A stretch of DNA of 64,000 bases from Anaeromyxobacter soli (GTDB taxonomy: Bacteria > Myxococcota > Myxococcia > Myxococcales > Anaeromyxobacteraceae): assembly GCF_022808855.1 (NCBI RefSeq), contig NZ_JAKZLF010000015.1:1-64000 (forward strand), written 5' to 3'. The notes beneath the pieces were generated by a model that had not been told where the DNA came from, searched no databases, and was given only the letters and a program-made list of their open reading frames with translations. The translations under genes were made by a program, and so were the position numbers. Positions within the stretch are counted from its first letter, which is position 1, and the number at the start of each line of letters is the position of its first letter. Of the stretch, positions 36,443 to 44,072 are shown piece by piece.

Positions 36443-37764
36443 TCGACGCGGTCCTCCTCGCCCTCCTCGCCGGCCTCATGCACGCGGCGCGCACGTTCTC
36501 GACGGGCGGCGCCCCGCCCGCGGGGACCTCCCTCGGCTTCGGCTACCTGCTCCTCACCGCCTTCCTCTCCGGCCGGATCTTCGCCGCGGTGCGGCTCCCG
36601 AAGCTCACCGGCTACATCGCGGCGGGCGTCGTGGTCGGCCCGTCCGTGCTCGGGTTCCTCGACTCGGCCGTCGTCGAGAACCTCCAGATCGTGAACGGGG
36701 TGGCGGTGTCGCTCATCGCCCTCACCGCCGGGACGGAGCTGCGCCTCGCCCGCATCCGGCCGCTCGCGCGCACCATCGGGATCACCACCGCGATGGGCGT
36801 CGTCGGGGGCGCGCTCGCCATCGCCGCGACCCTGCTCCTCCTGCGCGGTCAGCTCCCGTTCCTCTCCGCGCTGCCGGCCCTCCAGGCCGCCGCGGTCGCG
36901 CTCGTGCTCGGCGTGGTGCTCGTCGCCCAGTCCCCGGCGGTGGTGGTCGCGCTCTCGGACGAGCTCCGCGCGGACGGCCCCGTGACGCGCGTCGTGCTCG
37001 GGGTGGTGGTCCTCGCGGACCTGTTCGTCATCGTGCTCTTCGCCCTCGCCTCCGCGGCCGCGAAGGCGGCGCTCGGGGTCGCGGGCGGGGCGAGCGCCGC
37101 GGTCGGGCACATCGCCTGGGAGCTCCTCGGCTCGATCGTGGCGGGGTTCGTCCTCGCGGCGCTCCTCGCCGCCTACCTGCGCTGGGTCCGGCGGGGCGCG
37201 ACGCTCTTCGTGCTCGCCGCCGCCTTCGTGGTCGCCGAGGTGGGCCAGCGCATCGGGTTCGACCCGCTCCTCGTCTCCCTCACCGCGGGCGTCCTCGTGC
37301 GCAACCTCACGCGGCACGGGGACGAGCTGCACGAGCTCGTCTCGGGGGCGTCCCTGCCGGTGTACGTCATCTTCTTCGCCGTCACCGGCGCGAAGCTGCA
37401 CCTCTCGGCGGTCCCGCCGGTCGCGCTGCCGGTGCTCGCGATCGTGGCGGTGCGGGCGGCCTCGCTGCTCATCGCCGGACGGATGGGCGCGCGCGCGGCG
37501 GGCGCGCCGCCGGAGGTGGCCCGCTGGGCGCCGTTCGGGCTCTTGCCGCAGGCCGGGGTCGCGCTCGCGCTCGCGCTCCTCTTCGCGCGGGCGTTCCCGG
37601 AGTTCGGGGGCGAGGCCTCGGCGGTGGCGCTCGGGGTCGTGGCGATGAACGAGATCGTGGCGCCCGCCGTGTACCGGCTCGCGCTCCTCCGGAGCGGGGA
37701 GGCCGGGCGCGTCGAGGCGCGCCCGACGCCGGCGCCCACGACCGCGCGAGCCGAGCAGGGCTGA
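36439..37764 (+). CDS. CPA2-type sodium/proton antiporter
   Basis: 441 residues with about 12 membrane helices. It has RLPKLTGYIAAGVVVGPSVLG and VAQSPAVVVAL, close to family motifs of Kef/NapA-type antiporters, and ends in a short polar tail with no nucleotide-binding domain. GTG 36439 overlaps the preceding stop (GTGA). It is paralogous in fold to the upstream protein. The ion carried, sodium or potassium, is not evident. Confidence 0.82.
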   Translation: MIDAVLLALLAGLMHAARTFSTGGAPPAGTSLGFGYLLLTAFLSGRIFAAVRLPKLTGYIAAGVVVGPSVLGFLDSAVVENLQIVNGVAVSLIALTAGTELRLARIRPLARTIGITTAMGVVGGALAIAATLLLLRGQLPFLSALPALQAAAVALVLGVVLVAQSPAVVVALSDELRADGPVTRVVLGVVVLADLFVIVLFALASAAAKAALGVAGGASAAVGHIAWELLGSIVAGFVLAALLAAYLRWVRRGATLFVLAAAFVVAEVGQRIGFDPLLVSLTAGVLVRNLTRHGDELHELVSGASLPVYVIFFAVTGAKLHLSAVPPVALPVLAIVAVRAASLLIAGRMGARAAGAPPEVARWAPFGLLPQAGVALALALLFARAFPEFGGEASAVALGVVAMNEIVAPAVYRLALLRSGEAGRVEARPTPAPTTARAEQG

Positions 37765-37918
37765 TTGCGCGGCGCGTCGTGCCCGGCGCGGAGCCGCCGC
37801 CCGCCCGGGCGCCCCATGGGGGACCGGCGAGGGCCTCGCTCGCGGCGTAAGCCAGCATGTACGCCCCACGTCGGTGCCTGCGGAGCTGCGCCCGATACGC
37901 CCACCGGAGGAATCCCCC

Positions 37919-38878
37919 ATGCCCCGTCTCGCCCTCGCCGCGCTCGCGCTCGCCCTCGCCGGGTCAGCCCGCGCGGAGGACGTCGTCCGCCTCGGCAACC
38001 TCAAGTTCGCGCACTACGGCGCGGTCTCGTACATGAAGGATCACTGCGGGAAGTTCGGCCTCAAGGTCGAGGAGATCGTCTTTCCGAAGGGCATCGACAT
38101 CTTCCCCGCCATCGTGAAGGGCGAGGTGGACCTCGCCGCGAGCGCCGCGGACGCCGCCATCGCGAACCGAGCCGGCGGCGGCCAGATCTACATCGTCGCC
38201 GGCTTCGCGAAGGGCGGCGCCAGGCTCGTCGCCGCGACCGACGCGCCCATCAAGTCCGTGGCCGATCTGAAGGGCAAGAAGGTCGGCGTCGCGCGCGGCG
38301 GGGCGCAGGAGCTCCTGCTCCTCGCCGAGCTCTCGAAGCACGGGCTCACGTGGTCCGACCGCCCGGGCAAGGACGTCCAGCTCGTCTACCTGCCGTTCGC
38401 CGACCTGAACCAGGCGCTCATGCAGAAGCAGATCGACGCCATGTGCCAGTCCGAGCCGCAGTCGTCGCAGGCCATCAACAAGGGGTTCGGGCGCGAGCTC
38501 CTGAAGCCGTACGACACGCCGCTCGGCGAGCCGGTGCGCGCGCTCGTGATGACCGAGAAGCTCTACAAGGAGAAGCCGGACGTCGCGCAGCGCGTGCTCG
38601 ATTGCTTCGTGGACGCGACGAACAAGTTCCTCGCCGATCCCAAGCTCGCCGAGAAGTACGTCGTGGAGCAGATGTTCAAGGGGCAGATCACGAGCCAGGA
38701 CTACAAGGACGCGATCGCGAACTCGCCCTTCACGCACGACATCACGGTGGAGCACGTGCAGACGACGACCGACCTGATGGTGAAGTACGGGGTCGGCAAG
38801 CTGCAGCGCCCGCCGAGCGCGAAGGACTGGGTGAAGCTCGATCTGCTCCAGAAGGCGAAGGCCAAGTCCGAAAAGTGA
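37919..38878 (+). CDS. NitT/TauT-type ABC transporter substrate-binding protein
   Basis: 319 residues with a clear signal peptide (MPRLALAALALALAGSARA), so periplasmic. The fold is that of the SsuA/THI5-like family: VRLGNLKFAHYGAVSYMK, then KGEVDLAASAADAAIAN and a C-terminal helical lobe. Substrates in this family include sulfonates, nitrate, taurine and pyrimidines; none can be chosen here. GGAGG lies before the ATG at 37919. First gene of a three-gene operon. Confidence 0.88.
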   Translation: MPRLALAALALALAGSARAEDVVRLGNLKFAHYGAVSYMKDHCGKFGLKVEEIVFPKGIDIFPAIVKGEVDLAASAADAAIANRAGGGQIYIVAGFAKGGARLVAATDAPIKSVADLKGKKVGVARGGAQELLLLAELSKHGLTWSDRPGKDVQLVYLPFADLNQALMQKQIDAMCQSEPQSSQAINKGFGRELLKPYDTPLGEPVRALVMTEKLYKEKPDVAQRVLDCFVDATNKFLADPKLAEKYVVEQMFKGQITSQDYKDAIANSPFTHDITVEHVQTTTDLMVKYGVGKLQRPPSAKDWVKLDLLQKAKAKSEK

Positions 38879-39702
38879 AGACCGCCCGCTCCCACGCGGC
38901 CCGGCTCGCGCGCCAGCTCCTCGTCCCCGCGATCGTGCTCGTCGCGTGGGAGGGCATCTCGCGCGCGGGCTGGGTCTCGCCCATCATCCTCCCCGCGCCG
39001 TCGCAGGTGCTCGTCCGCTGGATCGACTACGCCCGCCCGCTCGCGCCCTACGACCCGGCGGAGGGGAGCCGGCTCCGCTGGCTCTTCTCCGGCGAGCTGC
39101 CGCACGACGCGCTCGCGAGCCTCATCCGAGTCGCGGGCGGGTTCGCCGTGGGCGCCGTGCTGGCGCTCCCGCTCGGCCTGCTCATGGGCGCGAAGCCCAT
39201 CGTGTACGAGCTCATGAACCCGCTCGTGCAGATCCTCCGGCCGATCCCGCCCATCGCCTACATCCCGCTCGCGATCCTCTGGTTCGGCCTCGGCAACCCG
39301 CCCGCCTTCTTCCTCATCTCGCTCGGCGCCTTCTTCCCCATCCTCATGAACACCATCGCCGGGGTCCGGAACGTGGACGCCATCTACGTGCGCGCCGCGC
39401 GGAACCTCGGCGCCTCGGAGTGGACGCTGTTCTGGCGCGTCATGGTGCCGGCGGCGATGCCGTACATCCTCGCCGGCGTCCGCATCGGGTTCGGCGTCGC
39501 CTTCATCGTGGTGATCGTCGCGGAGATGATCGCGGTGAACTCCGGCCTCGGGTACCGCATCCTCGAGGCGCGCGAGTACTTCTGGTCCGACAAGGTGATC
39601 GCGGGGATGATCAGCATCGGGCTCGCGGGCCTCGGCATCGACGTCGGCATGAACAGCCTCAACGCGTGGCTGCTGCGCTGGCACCGGGGGGTGGAGGGGT
39701 GA
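38875..39702 (+). CDS. NitT/TauT-type ABC transporter permease
   Basis: 275 residues with about six membrane helices and the binding-protein-dependent transport inner-membrane domain; the EAA-like loop is ARNLGASEWTLFWRVMVPAA. GTG 38875 overlaps the stop of the binding-protein gene (GTGA). The last helix, IGLAGLGIDVGMN, is typical of the SsuC/TauC group. Confidence 0.9.
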   Translation: MKTARSHAARLARQLLVPAIVLVAWEGISRAGWVSPIILPAPSQVLVRWIDYARPLAPYDPAEGSRLRWLFSGELPHDALASLIRVAGGFAVGAVLALPLGLLMGAKPIVYELMNPLVQILRPIPPIAYIPLAILWFGLGNPPAFFLISLGAFFPILMNTIAGVRNVDAIYVRAARNLGASEWTLFWRVMVPAAMPYILAGVRIGFGVAFIVVIVAEMIAVNSGLGYRILEAREYFWSDKVIAGMISIGLAGLGIDVGMNSLNAWLLRWHRGVEG

Positions 39703-40517
39703 TGGCCGCGTCCGTCGCGGGCGCCGCGCCCGCCATCCAGGTGCGCGGAGTCCGCAAGGTCTTCAGCGGATCCGAGGGCGAGGTCGTGGCCCTCGACGGC
39801 ATCGACCTCGACGTGGAGCCGGGTGAGCTCGTCTGCCTCCTCGGCCCGTCCGGCTGCGGGAAGTCCACCCTCCTGAACGCCATCGCCGGCTTCTCGCCGC
39901 CGACCTCCGGGACCATCGTCGCGAACGGCCGGGCCGTCACCGCCCCGGGCCCGGACCGGGCGATGGTGTTCCAGGAGTACGCGCTCTTCCCCTGGATGAC
40001 GGTCGAGAAGAACGTGGCCTTCGGGCTCGAGATGGCGAGGGTGCCGGCGCGCGAGCGGCGCGAGCGGGTGGACGCGCTCCTCGGCATGCTCAACCTGCGC
40101 GAGTTCCGCGACCGCTTCCCGAAGGACCTCTCCGGCGGCATGCGCCAGCGCGTCGCCATCGCCCGCGTGCTCGCCATCGACTCGCCCATGCTCCTCATGG
40201 ACGAGCCGTTCGGCGCGCTCGACGCGCTCACCCGCCGGAACCTCCAGGACGAGCTGCTGCGCATCTGGGCGAAGCTCCGCAAGACCATCGTCTTCGTGAC
40301 GCACGGGATCGAGGAGTCGATCTACCTCGCCGACCGGGTGGTGGTGATGACCTACCGCCCCGGCACGGTGAAGCGGATCGTCCCGGTGACGCTCCCCCGC
40401 CCCCGCGATCCCGCCGCGCCGGAGTTCAACGCGCTGAAGCGCGAGATCTCGCAGATGGTGATGGAGGAGCAGGCGCGGCACGCGCAGGCCGAGGTGGGCG
40501 GGGCGACGGCGGACTGA
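39702..40517 (+). CDS. NitT/TauT-type ABC transporter ATPase
   Basis: 271-residue ABC ATPase. Walker A GPSGCGKST, Q-loop FQEYALFPW, signature LSGGMRQ, Walker B LLMDEPFGALD and the switch THGIEE are intact. The ATG shares one base with the permease stop (TGATG). It powers the importer of the two preceding genes. Confidence 0.95.
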   Translation: MAASVAGAAPAIQVRGVRKVFSGSEGEVVALDGIDLDVEPGELVCLLGPSGCGKSTLLNAIAGFSPPTSGTIVANGRAVTAPGPDRAMVFQEYALFPWMTVEKNVAFGLEMARVPARERRERVDALLGMLNLREFRDRFPKDLSGGMRQRVAIARVLAIDSPMLLMDEPFGALDALTRRNLQDELLRIWAKLRKTIVFVTHGIEESIYLADRVVVMTYRPGTVKRIVPVTLPRPRDPAAPEFNALKREISQMVMEEQARHAQAEVGGATAD

Positions 40518-40532
40518 GCCGGGCCGAGCCCG

Positions 40533-40553
40533 CCGGGCGGCGACGGCGCCCGG
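40533..40553. terminator. Hairpin between convergent genes
   Basis: CCGGGC (40533-40538) pairs with GCCCGG (40548-40553) across nine bases in the 43-base gap between the ABC operon and a convergent reductase gene. No T-run follows. Confidence 0.3.
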
Positions 40554-40560
40554 TCGCCGA

Positions 40561-41382
40561 TCAATCCAGGAAGAGGTCCGGCATCAGCTCTTGCCCCGGC
40601 TCGACCGCGTACTTGCCGAGGTCGGTCACGCCGTCCTCGCGGAGCACGTCCTCGTCGATGAAGAAGTTGCCGGTGCAGCTCCGGCTCTCGCGCTTCAGGA
40701 TCGCGATCGCCGCGTCGGCGACGATCTCGGGCGTGCGGCCGTGGCGCGCGGTGTCCTCGCCGCCGAGCAGGTTCAGCGCCGCGGTCGCGATGACGGTGCG
40801 CGGCCAGAGCGCGTTCACGGCGATCCCCTTCTCGCGCAGCTCCTCCGCCATGCCGAGCACGCACAGGCTCATGCCGTACTTCGCCATCGTGTAGGCGACG
40901 TGCGGCGCGAACCAGCGCGGGTTCAGGGACAGCGGCGGCGAGAGGTTCAGGATGTGCGGGTTCGCGCTCTTCTCGAGCAGCGGGATGCACGCCTGGGAGC
41001 AGGCGAAGGTCCCGCGCGCGTTCACCTGGTGCATGAGGTCGTAGCGCTTCATCGGCGTCTCGACCGTGCCGGCGAGGAAGATCGCGCTCGCGTTGTTCAC
41101 GAGCACGTCGATCCCCCCGAACCGCTCCTGCGCGGCCTTCACCGCCGCCGCGATCTCCGCCTCGTCGCGCACGTCGCAGTGGACCGCGAGCGCCTTGCCG
41201 CCGGCCGCCTCGATCTCCTTTGCGGTCCCCTGGATGGTCCCCGGCAGCTTCGGGTTCGGGACGCTCGACTTCGCGGCGACGATCACGTTCGCGCCCTCGC
41301 GCCCGGCGGCGATCCCGATCGCCTTGCCGATGCCCCGGCTCGCGCCGGTGATGAAGAGCGTCTTCCCTTTGAGTGAAGGCAT
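40561..41382 (-). CDS. HSDL2-like short-chain dehydrogenase/reductase
   Basis: 273-residue SDR. ITGASRGIGKAIG binds the nucleotide; the active-site Tyr/Lys are in YTMAKYGMS. The stretch ILNLSPPLSLNPRWF and the FFIDEDVLREDGV end match the hydroxysteroid dehydrogenase-like 2 group (lacking its SCP2 domain). Substrate unknown, perhaps fatty-acyl. ATG 41382 follows a modest GAGG site. Divergent from the dcw cluster. Confidence 0.88.
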   Translation of the reverse strand: MPSLKGKTLFITGASRGIGKAIGIAAGREGANVIVAAKSSVPNPKLPGTIQGTAKEIEAAGGKALAVHCDVRDEAEIAAAVKAAQERFGGIDVLVNNASAIFLAGTVETPMKRYDLMHQVNARGTFACSQACIPLLEKSANPHILNLSPPLSLNPRWFAPHVAYTMAKYGMSLCVLGMAEELREKGIAVNALWPRTVIATAALNLLGGEDTARHGRTPEIVADAAIAILKRESRSCTGNFFIDEDVLREDGVTDLGKYAVEPGQELMPDLFLD

Positions 41383-41460
41383 GGAGACCTCGCGCTGGGT
41401 TGGTCGGGCAGGATGACGGAGGGACCCGGCGGGGAGCAATGGGACGGACGGGGCGGGGAC

Positions 41461-41550
41461 GATTCCCGATCCCGATCCCGACCTCGACTGGCGGCTGCGA
41501 CCGCCGACCTCGACCCCCAACCCCGACTTCGACCCCCGATCCGACCCTGA
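41461..41550. repeat. Degenerate GAYCCC hexanucleotide array
   Basis: Repeated GATTCCC, GATCCC, GACCTC, GACCCCC and GACTTC units, mostly in 6-7-base steps, interrupted by about 20 unrelated bases around 41485-41505. It resembles the perfect array at 25760-25819 but has decayed. Confidence 0.7.
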
Positions 41551-41782
41551 CGAGCCGCCGGCGACCCCCGCTCGAGCCTCCCGGGTGATCCAGATCGGCC
41601 CCTCCCGAGCCCCTCGCGCCGCCCTCCCACTCCCGGGCAGCCAGCCTCCCGAGCAAGCCTTCGTGCGACCCCACGGGACCCGAGCGCCTGCCGGTCGCGT
41701 GTGCGCTAACACCTACACCAACCGGCCGCGATCGCGCGCTGAACGCATTGCCAGCCCGTGAAACGGCCGATCCGGGCGCCCG

Positions 41783-41811
41783 TTGACTTCGACGGCCGTT
41801 GTCCGTAGATC
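41783..41811 (+). promoter_or_regulatory. Predicted mra promoter of the dcw cluster
   Basis: TTGACT at 41783-41788 and TAGATC at 41806-41811 with a 17-base spacer. Transcription would start near 41818, just before the repeated boxes and 55 bases before mraZ. This is the most probable promoter for the whole cell-wall cluster. Confidence 0.65.
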
Positions 41812-41822
41812 GGGACCATTCA

Positions 41823-41858
41823 GTGGGAAAAAGTGGCAAGCAGCGGATCAGAGCGGCA
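41823..41858 (+). promoter_or_regulatory. Predicted MraZ operator: four boxes at 10-base spacing
   Basis: TGGGA (41824), TGGCA (41834), CGGAT (41844) and CGGCA (41854) recur at exactly 10-base steps. MraZ is known to bind TGGGN direct repeats of 10-base period in its own promoter region. The position just after the predicted start of transcription suits autorepression. Confidence 0.6.
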
Positions 41859-41872
41859 GGATCGGCCAGCCC

Positions 41873-42310
41873 GTGTTCTTCGGAACCTTCAACCACGCGA
41901 TCGACGCGAAGGGGCGAACGAGCCTCCCGGTGAAGTTCCGCGAGGCGCTGGCCGCGGCGGGCGAGCCGCGGATCGTGCTCATGCAGTACCCGCACTGGCG
42001 CGCGGTGCAGGCGCTCCCGCAGTCCGTCTGGAACGAGCTCGTGAAGAAGGTGATGGACGCCTCCCCGCTCGACGCCAGGACGCAGCGGAGCGTCCTCAAG
42101 TTCGTGTCCTCCGCGCACGAGGTGGACCTCGACGCGAACGGCCGCGTCCTCGTCCCGCCGGCGCTCCGCGAGTGGGCGGGGCTCGCGAAGGACGTCGTCT
42201 GGGTGGGGATGGGCCGGACCATCCACCTCTACGACAAGGCCGCGTACGAGCAGCAGGTGGCTGAGGAGATCCCGAGCGACCAGGTGGTCGACTTCTTCGG
42301 GAAGGTCTAG
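41873..42310 (+). CDS. mraZ: Transcriptional regulator MraZ
   Basis: 145 residues with two SpoVT/AbrB-like repeats. The first starts FFGTFNHAIDAKGRTSLPVKFRE and the second has AHEVDLDANGRVLVPPALRE, the two DxxGR motifs that contact DNA. GTG 41873 gives the normal family length; a longer frame from a TTG at 41783 would cover the promoter and is rejected. It regulates the dcw operon and is the first gene. Confidence 0.95.
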   Translation: MFFGTFNHAIDAKGRTSLPVKFREALAAAGEPRIVLMQYPHWRAVQALPQSVWNELVKKVMDASPLDARTQRSVLKFVSSAHEVDLDANGRVLVPPALREWAGLAKDVVWVGMGRTIHLYDKAAYEQQVAEEIPSDQVVDFFGKV

Positions 42311-42330
42311 CGGGCGAAGGGAGACGGGCG

Positions 42331-42633
42331 ATGTTCGAGGCGAGACACCAGGACGACGTGACGATCATCCGCGGCGTGGACGAGCTCACGAAGGACGAGC
42401 TGTCGGCGATCGCCGCGATCGCGCGGCGCGCCCGCGACGACGGGCGCCGCGTGGTCATCGACCTCAAGAACGTGACGCACCTCCACTACGCGGGCGCGGC
42501 GCTCCTCAAGGCGATCCCCGGGCTGCGCGCGGCGGGGGCGAGCCGTTACGTCCGTGATCTCGTCCACGCCGGCGGCGCGGGCGGGCACCTCGAGCTGTTC
42601 GAGGACGTGGAGGCGGCCTTCCGGGCGGCGTGA
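42331..42633 (+). CDS. Small STAS-domain protein inside the dcw cluster
   Basis: 100 residues resembling a STAS (anti-anti-sigma factor) domain: [24 protein letters not shown], with the conserved helix-loop; the usual phosphoacceptor Ser is replaced by Tyr/Ala (HYAGA). A 20-base gap from mraZ and an overlap with the rsmH start show it belongs to the operon. STAS proteins bind partner kinases or nucleotides. This gene is not part of the usual cluster, so a regulatory link to division is plausible but inferred. Confidence 0.78.
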   Translation: MFEARHQDDVTIIRGVDELTKDELSAIAAIARRARDDGRRVVIDLKNVTHLHYAGAALLKAIPGLRAAGASRYVRDLVHAGGAGGHLELFEDVEAAFRAA

Positions 42634-43562
42634 GCGGGGAATTCGTCCATGCTTCGGTACTTCCGAGAGAGATCGTCGAGATCCTGCGCCCCGAGCCGGG
42701 CAAGCTCCTGCTCGACGGGACGCTCGGCGGCGGCGGCCACTCGGAGCTCCTGCTCGAGCGGGGTGCGCGCGTGATCGGCCTCGACAAGGACCCGCGCGCC
42801 CTCGCGGCCGCCACCGCGCGCCTCGCGCGCTGGGGCGAGGCGTTCCGGGCGGTGCGCGCCGACTTCCGCGACGCGAAGAACGTGCTCTCCGCGCTGGGCC
42901 TGGCCGGCGTCGACGGCGCGCTCGTGGACCTCGGCGTCTCCTCCCCCCAGCTCGACCAGGCGGAGCGAGGCTTCTCGTTCTCGCGCCCCGGCCCGCTCGA
43001 CATGCGCATGGGCGAGGAGGGCGAGCGCCTCGAGGACCTGCTCCGGCGCATCGACGAGCGCGAGCTCGCGCGCATCCTCCGCGAGTACGGCGAGGAGCCG
43101 TTCGCCCGCCCCATCGCGCGCGCGGTGAAGCGCGCCGTGGAGTCCGACGAGCGGCTCGACACCGGGCGCCTCGCCGAGATCGTCGCGAAGGCGATCCCCC
43201 GCAAGGCATGGCCGCGGCGCATCCACCCGGCGACCCGCACGTTCCAGGCGCTCCGCATCGCGGTGAACGACGAGCTCGGCGCCCTCGCGGCGTGGCTCGA
43301 CGGGCTCCCCGCCATGCTGAACGTCGGCGGCCGGGCCGCGGCGATCTCCTTCCACTCGCTCGAGGACCGGATGGTGAAGGAGCGCTTCCGCGCGCTCACC
43401 CAGGCCTGCACCTGCCCGCCCGACCTGCCCGTGTGCGCCTGCGGCGCGCGCGCGGCGTTCGCGGCGGTGACGCGCAAGGCGATCGTACCGTCCGACGACG
43501 AGGTCCTGGGGAACGCCCGCGCCAGGAGCGCGAAGCTGCGCGCCGTGGAGAAGCTCCGGTGA
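42630..43562 (+). CDS. rsmH: 16S rRNA (cytosine1402-N4)-methyltransferase RsmH
   Basis: 310 residues. SAM-binding [10 protein letters not shown], the [11 protein letters not shown] motif, [29 protein letters not shown] and ISFHSLEDR mark RsmH (MraW). It methylates C1402 of 16S rRNA. GTG 42630 shares bases with the STAS gene stop. Confidence 0.97.
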   Translation: MSGEFVHASVLPREIVEILRPEPGKLLLDGTLGGGGHSELLLERGARVIGLDKDPRALAAATARLARWGEAFRAVRADFRDAKNVLSALGLAGVDGALVDLGVSSPQLDQAERGFSFSRPGPLDMRMGEEGERLEDLLRRIDERELARILREYGEEPFARPIARAVKRAVESDERLDTGRLAEIVAKAIPRKAWPRRIHPATRTFQALRIAVNDELGALAAWLDGLPAMLNVGGRAAAISFHSLEDRMVKERFRALTQACTCPPDLPVCACGARAAFAAVTRKAIVPSDDEVLGNARARSAKLRAVEKLR

Positions 43563-44068
43563 GGCGCGCCCCCGCACGCGGCCGCCCGGCGGCCCCTCCC
43601 CGCGCCGCGGCGCGCGCGAGCGCCCTGCCCGTCGCCCGGGCGGCGACGGCGGCGCTCCTCGTCGTGGTCCTCGGCGTCTTCCACATCTGGTCCCGCACGC
43701 GCGTGGTCGCGGCGGGATACCGGCTCGGCGCGCTGCAGGCCGAGCACACGAAGCTCACCTCCGAGCACGACCGCCTCCGCATCGAGGTGGAGACCCTCCG
43801 CGCGCCGCGCGCGCTCGAGGAGTTCGCTCGGAACAAGCTGGGCATGGCTCCGCCGGACTCCGGTCCGGTGTGGGCGGCAGGCCCGCGCCCCGCTTCGGCG
43901 GGCGCGGGCGGGGCGGGCGTGGACGGTGTGGATCACCGATCCGGGCCGGCGGAGCCATCCCTCTCCACGAAGGCTGGGCGGGCGGCGGCGGGGCCCGCGG
44001 CGGACTCCGAGCGCGTCGCGCTCCGGGGCCCGCTGCGGGCGGGCCGCTCCGTGCCGCGCGAGAGGTAG
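43559..44068 (+). CDS. ftsL: Cell division protein FtsL
   Basis: 169 residues. A basic N-terminus, one membrane helix (about 27-44), and a coiled coil ending [13 protein letters not shown], the typical FtsL/DivIC end. About 70 extra disordered Ala/Gly/Pro residues follow, so it is longer than usual. GTG 43559 overlaps the rsmH stop. It bridges FtsB and FtsQ in the divisome. Confidence 0.9.
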   Translation: MRRAPARGRPAAPPRAAARASALPVARAATAALLVVVLGVFHIWSRTRVVAAGYRLGALQAEHTKLTSEHDRLRIEVETLRAPRALEEFARNKLGMAPPDSGPVWAAGPRPASAGAGGAGVDGVDHRSGPAEPSLSTKAGRAAAGPAADSERVALRGPLRAGRSVPRER

Positions 44069-44072
44069 CGCG

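Larger units (their letters stand above)
41383..41872. other. Divergent 490-base region between the reductase and mraZ genes
   Basis: No gene. Left half carries a degenerate hexanucleotide array (41461-41550); right end carries the predicted mra promoter and operator, listed separately. The stretch 41590-41780 shows no feature I can name. Confidence 0.6.

Noticed and set aside
37765-37918. Thiamine-type riboswitch before the ABC importer
   Set aside because: No THI-box sequence or conserved helices seen; the region is GC-rich without diagnostic motifs.
41783-41872. N-terminal extension of mraZ from a TTG
   Set aside because: It would cover the promoter and operator, and MraZ homologues begin at the FFGTFNH segment.
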